A DNA stretch of 49,471 bases, taken from NCBI GenBank assembly GCA_017625405.1, contig JAGALB010000056.1, positions 1 to 49,471 of the forward strand, given 5' to 3'. The translations under genes and the position numbers were made by a program. Shown piece after piece: positions 29,737 through 38,025 of the stretch (position 1 is its first letter; the number at the start of each line of letters is the position of its first letter). Under the pieces are notes generated by a model, which was given only the letters and a program-made list of their open reading frames with translations, ran no database searches and had not been told where the DNA came from. This stretch comes from Ruminiclostridium sp. Its GTDB lineage: Bacteria; Bacillota; Clostridia; Oscillospirales; Ruminococcaceae.

Positions 29737-31173
29737 ATGAGTAAATACGAAACCTATGAAAGCCCATTCTGCACCCGATATGCGAGTAAGGAAATGCAGT
29801 ATGTGTTTTCCGCTCAGAAGAAGTTTTCTACCTTCAGAAGACTCTGGGTTGCACTTGCAAGAGCAGAAATGAAGCTCGGTCTTGACATCACAGAAGAACA
29901 GGTTGCTGAGCTTGAGGCAAATGTTGACAACATCGACTTTGAAATTGCCGAAGCCCGTGAAAGGGAAGTGCGCCACGATGTAATGGCACACGTTTACACC
30001 TACGGCGTTGCCTGTCCCAAGGCAAAGGGTATCATCCACCTTGGTGCTACCTCCTGCTATGTAGGCGATAACACCGATATTATCGTAATGCGTGACGCTA
30101 TGGATATTATTCACCGCAAGCTGGTGAATGTAATTGCCAACTTAGCTGATTTTGCTGCAAAATACAAGGCTATGCCCTGTCTTGCATATACACATTTACA
30201 GCCTGCCCAGCTTACAACAGTCGGCAAGCGTGCAACTCTATGGATGCATGAGCTTTTAATGGACCTCGAAGAGCTTGAATACCGTATGTCCACACTCAAG
30301 CTTCTCGGTCAGAAGGGCACAACAGGTACTCAGGCAAGCTTTGTTGAGCTTTTCGGCGGTGACAGCGAAAAAATCAATCAGCTGGAAAAAATGATTGCCG
30401 AAGAAATGGGCTTTGAAAGCTGCTATCCCGTAAGCGGTCAGACCTACTCCAGAAAGGTTGACTATCAGGCACTCAGCTGCCTTGCGGGAATTGCGGAAAG
30501 CTGCTCCAAGTTCAGCACAGATTTACGTATTCTTGCAAGCTTCAAGGAAATTGAAGAGCCCTTTGAAAAGAAGCAGATCGGTTCTTCCGCTATGCCTTAT
30601 AAGCGCAACCCCATGCGTGCGGAAAGAATCACAGCTCTTTCACGTTATGTAATGATTGACTCCCTCAACGCTGCATTTACAGCAGGTACACAGTGGTTTG
30701 AACGTACACTTGATGACAGCGCAAACAAGAGAATTGCTGTTGCAGAAGGCTTCCTTGCTGTTGACGCAATACTCAACATTATGCTTAACGTAACCAGCGG
30801 TCTTGTTGTTTACGAAAAGGTTATCCGTCAGCGTGTAATGAGAGAATTACCCTTCATGGCTACCGAAAACATCATGATGCAGGCAGTAAAGAAGGGCGGC
30901 GACAGACAGGAGCTTCACGAACAGATAAGACTCCACAGCATTGCCGCAGGTAAGGTTGTCAAGGAAGAGGGCGGCGAAAACGACCTTGTTGACAGAATCG
31001 CTTCTGACCCTATGTTTATGATTACAAAGGAAGAAATCCTCGCTACATTACAGCCTGAACAGTTCACAGGACGTTCTTCAGAGCAGGTTGATGAATTCCT
31101 GAAGAACTTTATCCAGCCCGTTCTTGATGCCAATCGTGAAATTCTCGGTGAAAAAGCGGAGCTTTCGGTATAA
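29737..31173 (+). CDS. purB: Adenylosuccinate lyase
   Basis: 478 residues, full length. The fumarase/aspartase-superfamily signature SSAMPYKRNPMRAERI (about 287-302) forms the mobile catalytic loop. HDVMAHVYTYG, HLGATSCYVGDNTD and AYTHLQPAQLTTVGKRA carry the substrate-binding and catalytic His residues. It catalyses two steps of purine synthesis: SAICAR to AICAR plus fumarate, and adenylosuccinate to AMP plus fumarate. It is transcribed alone from its own promoter. Confidence 0.97.
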   Translation: MSKYETYESPFCTRYASKEMQYVFSAQKKFSTFRRLWVALARAEMKLGLDITEEQVAELEANVDNIDFEIAEAREREVRHDVMAHVYTYGVACPKAKGIIHLGATSCYVGDNTDIIVMRDAMDIIHRKLVNVIANLADFAAKYKAMPCLAYTHLQPAQLTTVGKRATLWMHELLMDLEELEYRMSTLKLLGQKGTTGTQASFVELFGGDSEKINQLEKMIAEEMGFESCYPVSGQTYSRKVDYQALSCLAGIAESCSKFSTDLRILASFKEIEEPFEKKQIGSSAMPYKRNPMRAERITALSRYVMIDSLNAAFTAGTQWFERTLDDSANKRIAVAEGFLAVDAILNIMLNVTSGLVVYEKVIRQRVMRELPFMATENIMMQAVKKGGDRQELHEQIRLHSIAAGKVVKEEGGENDLVDRIASDPMFMITKEEILATLQPEQFTGRSSEQVDEFLKNFIQPVLDANREILGEKAELSV

Positions 31174-31209
31174 ATTTCTTAAAAAACGTTGTTACAGAGT
31201 CAAAAACTC

Positions 31210-31238
31210 TTGACTAACAGGCAAAATTGTTTTATAAT
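31210..31238 (+). promoter_or_regulatory. Sigma-A promoter of secDF
   Basis: TTGACT (31210-31215) and TATAAT (31233-31238), 17 bp apart, about 50 bp before the secD start. Confidence 0.8.
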
Positions 31239-31291
31239 AATATGGTATGCTTGGCTTAGTGCCAGAAAATCTTGAAAGGTCGTGAAAATAA

Positions 31292-32704
31292 TTGAAACAC
31301 GTTAAAAAGCCCGTATTTTTTGTTGTTTTCCTGCTTATTGCGGTATTCACATATTTCTCAATCGCAGGCTTCAGCACTTTCTACGGCGATATTGAAACAG
31401 TTCATGTCCGTGGCATTGACGATATCCGCTGGGGTATTGACATCAGAGGCGGTGTTGACGTAACATTCACTTCCACAGAGGACTATGACGCAGAAAACGG
31501 TGAGATGGACTCCGCAAGAGCAATCATCGAAACCCGTCTTGTAAGCAACAACATCACAGACTATGAAATCTATGTTGACTACAACAGTGACCGTATTATC
31601 TGCCGTTTCCCCTGGCAGGCTGACGATGAGAACTTCGATCCCGAAGCAGCTGTAAAGGAGCTTGGCGAAACTGCTATGCTCACTTTCCGTAAGGGCTTCA
31701 GCGGCGAACTTGCTGCTGGTCAGACATACGAAGATCTTCCCCTGGTTCTTTCCGGTGCGGATGTGTCCAAGGCTACTGCTTACTACGACACATATGAAAA
31801 CATCTACGCTGTACAGCTTGAGCTCAACGACAGCGGTAAGGCAGCATTCAAGGACGCCACTTCCGAAGCTTATGTGAATAAGGGCAGAATTTCCATCTGG
31901 ATGGACGATACTGAAATTTCCGCACCTTCCGTAAGCGCAGTAATCGCTGACGGTGTGGCAACAATTTCCGGCGGCTTTGCTGATTACGATGACGCTTATG
32001 ACCTTGCTACAAAGATCAACGGCGGTGCGCTTCCCTTCAAGCTTGTAACCGACAGCTTCAGTACAATTTCTCCTACTCTCGGTACAGGCGCACGTGACGC
32101 TATGGCAATTTCCGGTATCATCGCATTTGCTTTCATCGCAATTATGATGATTGCACTGTACAGACTCCCCGGTGCTGTTGCTGTAATCTCCCTTGCAGGT
32201 CAGGTTGCAGGTACATTTGCCGCTATCACAGGCTTCTTCTCCTTCAACGACAGCTTCACACTCACACTTCCCGGTATCGCCGGTATCATCCTTTCTGTTG
32301 GTATGGGCGTTGACGCCAACGTTATCATCAACGAGCGTATCAAGGAAGAATTACACATCGGCAAGACAATTGACGGTGCTCTTTACACAGGCTTCAAGCG
32401 TGCTTTTGCCGCAATCTTCGACGGCAACATCACAATGCTTATCATTGCTGTAATCTTAATGGGCGCTTTCGGTACTCCCGACAGCATCTGCTCCATTATT
32501 CTTACACCTATCTTCACATGGTTCGGCGTTTCTACCGCAGGTTCCATCTACTCCTTCGGCTATACCCTTGCAGTGGGTGTTGTTCTGAACTTCCTGTTCG
32601 GTATCTTCACAACAAGACTTATGACAATGTCCCTCTCAAGATTCAGGGTATTCCGTAAGCCCGCATTATATGGCGGAAAAAAGGCGGAAAGGAGCGGTAA
32701 CTAA
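31292..32704 (+). CDS. secD: SecD, protein-export membrane protein
   Basis: 470 residues. RWGIDIRGGVDVTF is the conserved D1 motif after the first membrane helix; the periplasmic-type P1 domain follows and then five membrane helices with PGIAGIILSVGMGVDANVII and NERIKEEL, the family's D4-D5 region. With SecF it uses the proton gradient to pull proteins through SecYEG. Translation probably starts at TTG (31292), eight bases after GAAAGGTCGTG; no ATG is closer. The stop overlaps the secF start by one base. yajC is not adjacent. Confidence 0.92.
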   Translation: MKHVKKPVFFVVFLLIAVFTYFSIAGFSTFYGDIETVHVRGIDDIRWGIDIRGGVDVTFTSTEDYDAENGEMDSARAIIETRLVSNNITDYEIYVDYNSDRIICRFPWQADDENFDPEAAVKELGETAMLTFRKGFSGELAAGQTYEDLPLVLSGADVSKATAYYDTYENIYAVQLELNDSGKAAFKDATSEAYVNKGRISIWMDDTEISAPSVSAVIADGVATISGGFADYDDAYDLATKINGGALPFKLVTDSFSTISPTLGTGARDAMAISGIIAFAFIAIMMIALYRLPGAVAVISLAGQVAGTFAAITGFFSFNDSFTLTLPGIAGIILSVGMGVDANVIINERIKEELHIGKTIDGALYTGFKRAFAAIFDGNITMLIIAVILMGAFGTPDSICSIILTPIFTWFGVSTAGSIYSFGYTLAVGVVLNFLFGIFTTRLMTMSLSRFRVFRKPALYGGKKAERSGN

Positions 32705-33642
32705 TGAAAAAGTTTGATTTTGATTTTATCGGAAAGCGTAAGATTTTCTTCATTATTCCGATTGTTATCGCTGTTATCACAATTCTTACAGCACTTATCG
32801 CAGGCGTGCCTGTTGATATTGAGTTCAAGGGCGGTACAATGCTCACATACAGCTATGTAGGCGACCTTGATACAAAGGCAGTTCAGACTGCAGTTCAGGA
32901 TATGAACCTCGGTACAGTAGGCGTTACAACAGGTTCTGCTTTCGGTACCGACTTGGAAACAGTACAGATTTCCTTCTCCTCTGATGAAGGTCTTACTGCT
33001 GAAGTTCAGTCAAGTGTTACTGATACTCTGGTGGCAACATTTGCTGACAATACACTTGAGCTTGTAAACAGCCAGGACGTAAACCCCTCTTCAGGTTTCT
33101 CCTTCTTCCTCAAGTGCTTCGTTGCGGTTATCTTCTCCTTTGTTCTTCTTGTAATCTACATCGCATTCAGATTCAAGAACATCGGCGGTTGGTCCGCAGG
33201 TGTATTTGCTATCGTTGCTCTTTTCCATGACGTATTCATGGTATTTGCTTCTTTCGTATTCTTAAGACTTCCTGTCGATGCAAACTTTATGGCGGTTATT
33301 CTTACGATTCTTGGTTATTCTATTAACAGTACAATCGTTATGTTCGACCGTGTGCGTGAAAACAGAAAGCTTTACGGTAAGAAGTATACAATCCCTGAGC
33401 TTGTAAACGTAAGTGTCAATCAGACCTTAGGACGTTCCATCAAGACAACAATCACAACAGGTGTTGCAGTTCTTGCAATGTGCATTGTAGCTCTTGTATG
33501 CGGCGTTGAGTCTATTGTAAGCTTTGTATTCCCCTTATTCGTAGGTCTTATTGCAGGTGCTTATTCCTCTATCTTCATCAGCGGTCCCCTCTGGGCAATG
33601 TGGAAGACAAGACCTCAGGCAGATACAAAGAAATCCAAGTAA
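32704..33642 (+). CDS. secF: SecF, protein-export membrane protein
   Basis: 312 residues. FDFIGKRKIFFIIPIVIAVI (first helix), GVPVDIEFKGGTMLTY (the F1 motif), then LTILGYSINSTIVMFDRVRE in the fourth helix region. Six membrane helices and one outer domain are visible, as in the family. The ATG overlaps the secD stop (TAATG), which keeps the two subunits in equal amounts. Some Bacillota fuse the two genes; here they are separate. Confidence 0.95.
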   Translation: MKKFDFDFIGKRKIFFIIPIVIAVITILTALIAGVPVDIEFKGGTMLTYSYVGDLDTKAVQTAVQDMNLGTVGVTTGSAFGTDLETVQISFSSDEGLTAEVQSSVTDTLVATFADNTLELVNSQDVNPSSGFSFFLKCFVAVIFSFVLLVIYIAFRFKNIGGWSAGVFAIVALFHDVFMVFASFVFLRLPVDANFMAVILTILGYSINSTIVMFDRVRENRKLYGKKYTIPELVNVSVNQTLGRSIKTTITTGVAVLAMCIVALVCGVESIVSFVFPLFVGLIAGAYSSIFISGPLWAMWKTRPQADTKKSK

Positions 33643-33648
33643 TATTTT

Positions 33649-33677
33649 TCCGCCCTGTCCGTTATGAACAGGGCGGA
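33649..33677 (+). terminator. Hairpin after secF
   Basis: TCCGCCCTGT (33649-33658) and ACAGGGCGGA (33668-33677) pair perfectly; GTGCATTTTT follows. Probably a terminator, since malQ is functionally unrelated, but the T-run is displaced by five bases. Confidence 0.65.
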
Positions 33678-33709
33678 GTGCATTTTTAATCTGAAAGGAA
33701 AAATGAAAT

Positions 33710-35179
33710 ATGCGAAGCTGCGGTATTCTTATGCATATAACCAGCCTGCCGTCACCCTACGGTATCGGTACTTTCGGCGATGAGGCTGAAAGATTTGTGG
33801 ATTGGCTGAAAAGCGCCGGACAATCATACTGGCAGGTGCTGCCCGTAGGCCCTACCGGCTACGGTGATTCTCCCTATCAGTCCTTTTCAACCTATGCGGG
33901 AAATCCGCTGCTGATTGACCTTGATGCTCTTGTAAGGGCAGGGCTGCTTTCTCAGGAGAAATGCAGGGCGGCAGATTACGGTGCAGACCCCACATACGTT
34001 GATTTCGACAAAGTGAACAACACCAAAATGGCGCTTCTGCGCGAGGCTTATAAAAGCTTTGAAGAGGATACAGGCTATGTGGCTTTTGAAAGAAATGAAG
34101 CTGAATGGCTGGATGATTACTCGCTTTTCATGGCTCTGAAAACCGAAAACAACCTCGTTTCCTGGACTCAGTGGAGTGATGACCTGCGTTTCAGAAAGCC
34201 CGAAGCGCTTGAAGAAGCAAGAGAACGACTCAAGGATGAAGCAGGCTTCTGGAAATTTATCCAGTACACCTTTTACAGCCAGTGGGAAAGACTGAAATCC
34301 TACGCAAACAAGAACGGCATTCAGATTATCGGTGATATACCGATTTATGTAGCCTCTGACAGCTCCGATGTGTGGGCAAACACCTCGCTTTTTGAAATGG
34401 ATGAAAGGCTGAATCCAAGAAGAGTTGCGGGTGTTCCGCCCGACTATTTCTCGGAAACAGGTCAGCTGTGGGGCAATCCTCTTTATGACTGGGAGGCTAT
34501 GAAAAAGGGAAAGTATTCCTGGTGGATAAGCCGCATCAGAAAGGCTGCAAAGCTTTATGATGTAGTGCGTGTTGACCATTTCCGTGCCTTTGATACCTAT
34601 TGGGCAGTGCCCTATGGTGATCCCACAGCAATAAACGGAAAATGGGAGCAGGGCCCCGGAATGGATCTCTGGAATGAGGTCAGAAACCAGCTGGGTGAAG
34701 TGAATATCATCGCTGAGGATCTGGGTGATATTTTTGACAGCGTCAAGGAGCTTCTCAAGGCTTCGGGATTCCCCGGAATGAGAGTTTTACAGTTCGGCTT
34801 CAACCCCGAATCGAACGACAACGATCATCTTCCTCATCGTTATCCGCCGAACTGCGTGGCATACACGGGAACACATGACAATTCAACGGTTATGGGTTGG
34901 TACAAGGCGGCTGATGTAAAGAGCCGTGCGATGTGCCGCAGATATTTAAAGCCCATGCTTTTCGAGAAAATCAACAAGGCCTTTATACGTGAGCTTTACA
35001 AAAGCAGCGTAGGGCTTGCAATCGTTCCTATGCAGGATGTAATCGGACTTGATGATCGTGCAAGAATGAACATTCCGTCAACTCTGGGCGGAAACTGGAA
35101 ATGGCGTGCACTGAAAAAGCAGATTAATCCTGATTATGCGGAAATGATGAAGGATTTTGCGGGGACTTATTACAGATAA
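33710..35179 (+). CDS. malQ: 4-alpha-glucanotransferase
   Basis: 489 residues, a GH77 enzyme of full length. SCGILMHITSLPSPYGIGTF at the start, PVGPTGYGDSPYQS, VVRVDHFRAF (the nucleophile Asp), IIAEDLG (the acid/base Glu) and GTHDNSTVMGW (the third Asp) are all present. It transfers alpha-1,4-glucan segments between maltodextrins in the cytoplasm, for maltose or glycogen use. No other glycogen or maltose gene lies near it. GAAAGGAAAAATG lies upstream of the start. Confidence 0.96.
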   Translation: MRSCGILMHITSLPSPYGIGTFGDEAERFVDWLKSAGQSYWQVLPVGPTGYGDSPYQSFSTYAGNPLLIDLDALVRAGLLSQEKCRAADYGADPTYVDFDKVNNTKMALLREAYKSFEEDTGYVAFERNEAEWLDDYSLFMALKTENNLVSWTQWSDDLRFRKPEALEEARERLKDEAGFWKFIQYTFYSQWERLKSYANKNGIQIIGDIPIYVASDSSDVWANTSLFEMDERLNPRRVAGVPPDYFSETGQLWGNPLYDWEAMKKGKYSWWISRIRKAAKLYDVVRVDHFRAFDTYWAVPYGDPTAINGKWEQGPGMDLWNEVRNQLGEVNIIAEDLGDIFDSVKELLKASGFPGMRVLQFGFNPESNDNDHLPHRYPPNCVAYTGTHDNSTVMGWYKAADVKSRAMCRRYLKPMLFEKINKAFIRELYKSSVGLAIVPMQDVIGLDDRARMNIPSTLGGNWKWRALKKQINPDYAEMMKDFAGTYYR

Positions 35180-35183
35180 ATTT

Positions 35184-35216
35184 AAAAGCTATGCAATGAA
35201 CATTTGCATGGCTTTT
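35184..35216 (+). terminator. malQ terminator
   Basis: AAAAGCTATGCAA (35184-35196) and TTGCATGGCTTTT (35204-35216) pair with one G-T position; AGTTTTTA follows. Confidence 0.8.
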
Positions 35217-35226
35217 AGTTTTTATA

Positions 35227-35255
35227 TTGATTTTAAATAAATGGTGTGCTATAAT
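35227..35255 (+). promoter_or_regulatory. Sigma-A promoter of the TagF-like fusion gene
   Basis: TTGATT (35227-35232) and TATAAT (35250-35255), 17 bp apart, the same boxes and spacing as the flagellar glycosyltransferase promoter at 25093. Confidence 0.75.
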
Positions 35256-35323
35256 TATTATATCAGTAAATTCAGAATGATTATTTATCATAAGATGGAA
35301 ATAATTGATCGGGAGGCTTTTTT

Positions 35324-37990
35324 ATGCGGTATAATAATTATAAGATTGTTTCTGAGCTTTGTAATTCTGTTTATGAAGCTGTTACATATATGCATAACGA
35401 GAAAAACACAGAACTTTTACAGGATTGCAGAGACGTGGTTTCAGTTATTTCATCTATGATTAACGAGAATAAAGCATCTGCTTCTTCCGAAATAATAAAG
35501 CTGACAGATAAAATCAACTGTATTTTGAATTCTGAAAATATTGATTTTGAAAAAATCAGTTCTTTAAAAGAGGATTGTGAGAATCTTAAGGAGCTTTGCA
35601 GGACTGATATCAACTATAAATTCAGAGTTTTATTTGTTGCCGAGCTCGCAGGGAAATGGGATTCCATGGAAAGCGTGTACAGAGCATTCAAAGCCCGCAA
35701 TGATTGTGAGGTGGATGTTGTTATTGAGCCTATTTTCCGTTCGATAAATCTTCCTGAAGGCAAAACACGTACGGAAACAGTATACGTTGACTATCTGACG
35801 CCCATGGGAATAAGTCACATTCTTTACAAAGACTATGATTTTGAAAAGATGCAGCCCGACATAACATTCATCAGTCAACCGTACGAGTCGGTGACGATAC
35901 CTATGTTTCATCCGGAAAATATAGCGAAGTACAGCAGACTTGTATACCTTCCTTATTTTACTGCACTGACTATTAATCCTCATATTTCTTCATCCTATGA
36001 CTCATTTTTCAAGCTTAATACCCAGAAATATTCATGGAAAATAGCTTGTCAGTCCGAGATAATGAAGCAATACTATAAAAATGCAGGCTCGGAAAAGGGA
36101 CGTAATGCTGTTGTAAGCGGCATTCCAAAATGGGATTATGTTATAGGAAAAACAAAGCAGGATGTGGCTATTCCTGAAAAATGGAAAAAAAGAATAGACG
36201 GCAGAAAAGTATTTCTCTGGAACACTCATTTCACGTCTACCGCAACATCTTTGATTGAATCCGTCAATGCTATGGTGGAGATATTTGAAAACAATTCCGA
36301 TATAGCCTTGATATGGCGTCCGCATCCCATGACTGAAACTATAATAAAGGTATATCAGCCGGAGATGCATAAGGACTATCTGAATACAATAAAAAGGGTA
36401 AATGCGGCTCAGAACATTATCGTTGATACCGGTGAATCATATCTGCCCGCTTTTGTTTGTTCTGATGCTTTCATTACGGTTTTCAGCTCGCTCCTTGAAC
36501 AATATCTGCTTACGGATAAGCCGATTCTTTTATCAATGAATGAGCCTGTTTCTGCTGCAAAGCGTAAATTTACAACTGTAGACAGACTTTTCGATTTCTC
36601 TCTTATTCCTATGGCGCATACAACAGAAGAAATCAAGGAATTTATAGATAAAATTGTTTCCGGCGAAGATGAATGGCGTGAAGACAGAAGCAAGCTTATT
36701 AAACAATATTTCCCTAATGCTGATGGTAAAACAGGTGAGCGTTTAGCGGACTACCTTATTGATGAATTGATTAAGGAATTCGAAACAGGTACATCAGAAA
36801 ACGAAATAAGAATTGATAAAGTTCTTGTAGTTGGTAACGAAGAGCTGAGCGATATCTGTGTAAAGCAGCTCAAAGAAAAGGAAATCAATTTCTGCTTATG
36901 CGAAGAATTTTCTGCATCGGATAAAAATACCGCTGCGCTGTGTGATATAAATGCAGAGGATTTTGACCTTTACATTATCACAGAACACGATACTTCGGGA
37001 ATAAAGGAATTCCTTATGAATACGAAAGGTATTCCGGAATCTAAAATATTCTGTTTCTGGGAGCTTTATTATGCCAATGTTCCTCATATGGTCTGTGATA
37101 AGGTGTTTCAGAATCCGGATGCGAACGATTGTGAAGGCATCATATTAGGTATAAGTCATACAGAAGTCGGAATTTGTGAGAAAAAGCTCAAGAAAAAATT
37201 CTGTAATATTGCGGTTTCCTCTCAGGATATTTATTATCAGCAGAAAACCCTTGAATATTGTATAAAGACATATCCCGAAAAGCTGAGAAAGCTCAGATAT
37301 GCCATTATTGATGTTTATGACTATCACTATTTTAATTACAACAATTCAATGTCAAAGGTTGCGGTTAATTATCTTAAATGGGGCGGATATAATCTTGAAC
37401 CCCACAATTTCAATGACAACAAGAATTTTAATATAAAGCATGAAGACATTGTTGATGCTATTAAGAAGAGTAAATCTGAAGGAATATCCGAATTGAATTT
37501 TGATATCTGGAATGCTGTTTTCCAGGATGTTTACAAGCATAACGGCTATAAGGATTTTTGCAAAAATTTCAGCGAAATCGACAAAAGAGTAAAACTCGTA
37601 GCTCCTAAAGAAATTAATGCATTCGAATACGACCGTTCAACCATCTCGGTTATAAGAAAAGAAACCATAGTAGAAAATGTCACGGCCTTCGAAAAGATGC
37701 TTAAAATGTTGTATGCAGTCAATCCCGATATTAAAATATACACAATTATTGTGCCGAAATTCATTGAAACAGAAGCACTGGATGCGGCCGGATTAAGTAG
37801 CCATAAGGGATATTTCAATAATATTCTAGCTGATTTGCAGAGCAAGTATAATTTCACGCATCTGGATTTCAAGGAAATATCGGATATTGCGTTAAATAAG
37901 AGTTATTATTTCGACGCAGCACATCTTAACTATTTTGGGGCGCTTAAGCTTACAAAAGAATTGAACGACATTATTTTCAAGGATGAATAA
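35324..37990 (+). CDS. TagF/TagB-like polyol-phosphate transferase fused to an SGNH-like domain
   Basis: 888 residues in three parts. Residues 1-95 are helical, likely coiled coil. About 100-490 resemble CDP-glycerol glycerophosphotransferases: FRVLFVAELAGKWDSMESVY, VFLWNTHFTST, IALIWRPHP (catalytic-type His) and DAFITVFSSLLEQYLLTDKP. About 500-888 contain a nucleotide-fold-like stretch (KVLVVGNEELSDICVKQLKE) and a C-terminal domain with SGNH/DltD-like features: GIILGISHTEVG and the final YFDAAHLNYFGALKL, whose D-x-x-H would complete a triad. No membrane span or signal peptide is visible, so it works in the cytoplasm. It converges on a nucleotidyltransferase-aminotransferase gene and probably moves a CDP-activated phosphate group onto a protein or glycan; flagellin is my favoured target. 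GGGAGG precedes the ATG. Confidence 0.7.
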   Translation: MRYNNYKIVSELCNSVYEAVTYMHNEKNTELLQDCRDVVSVISSMINENKASASSEIIKLTDKINCILNSENIDFEKISSLKEDCENLKELCRTDINYKFRVLFVAELAGKWDSMESVYRAFKARNDCEVDVVIEPIFRSINLPEGKTRTETVYVDYLTPMGISHILYKDYDFEKMQPDITFISQPYESVTIPMFHPENIAKYSRLVYLPYFTALTINPHISSSYDSFFKLNTQKYSWKIACQSEIMKQYYKNAGSEKGRNAVVSGIPKWDYVIGKTKQDVAIPEKWKKRIDGRKVFLWNTHFTSTATSLIESVNAMVEIFENNSDIALIWRPHPMTETIIKVYQPEMHKDYLNTIKRVNAAQNIIVDTGESYLPAFVCSDAFITVFSSLLEQYLLTDKPILLSMNEPVSAAKRKFTTVDRLFDFSLIPMAHTTEEIKEFIDKIVSGEDEWREDRSKLIKQYFPNADGKTGERLADYLIDELIKEFETGTSENEIRIDKVLVVGNEELSDICVKQLKEKEINFCLCEEFSASDKNTAALCDINAEDFDLYIITEHDTSGIKEFLMNTKGIPESKIFCFWELYYANVPHMVCDKVFQNPDANDCEGIILGISHTEVGICEKKLKKKFCNIAVSSQDIYYQQKTLEYCIKTYPEKLRKLRYAIIDVYDYHYFNYNNSMSKVAVNYLKWGGYNLEPHNFNDNKNFNIKHEDIVDAIKKSKSEGISELNFDIWNAVFQDVYKHNGYKDFCKNFSEIDKRVKLVAPKEINAFEYDRSTISVIRKETIVENVTAFEKMLKMLYAVNPDIKIYTIIVPKFIETEALDAAGLSSHKGYFNNILADLQSKYNFTHLDFKEISDIALNKSYYFDAAHLNYFGALKLTKELNDIIFKDE

Positions 37991-38025
37991 AGAAATGGCA
38001 GCGTTATTACAACGCTGCCATTTCT
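37991..38025. terminator. Bidirectional terminator overlapping the end of the minus-strand gene
   Basis: A perfect 15-bp stem AGAAATGGCAGCGTT/AACGCTGCCATTTCT (37991-38005, 38011-38025) with loop ATTAC and TATTTT after it. The right arm and loop are also the last codons and stop of the minus-strand gene, so the hairpin is partly coding. Only 16 bases separate the convergent stops. Confidence 0.85.
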
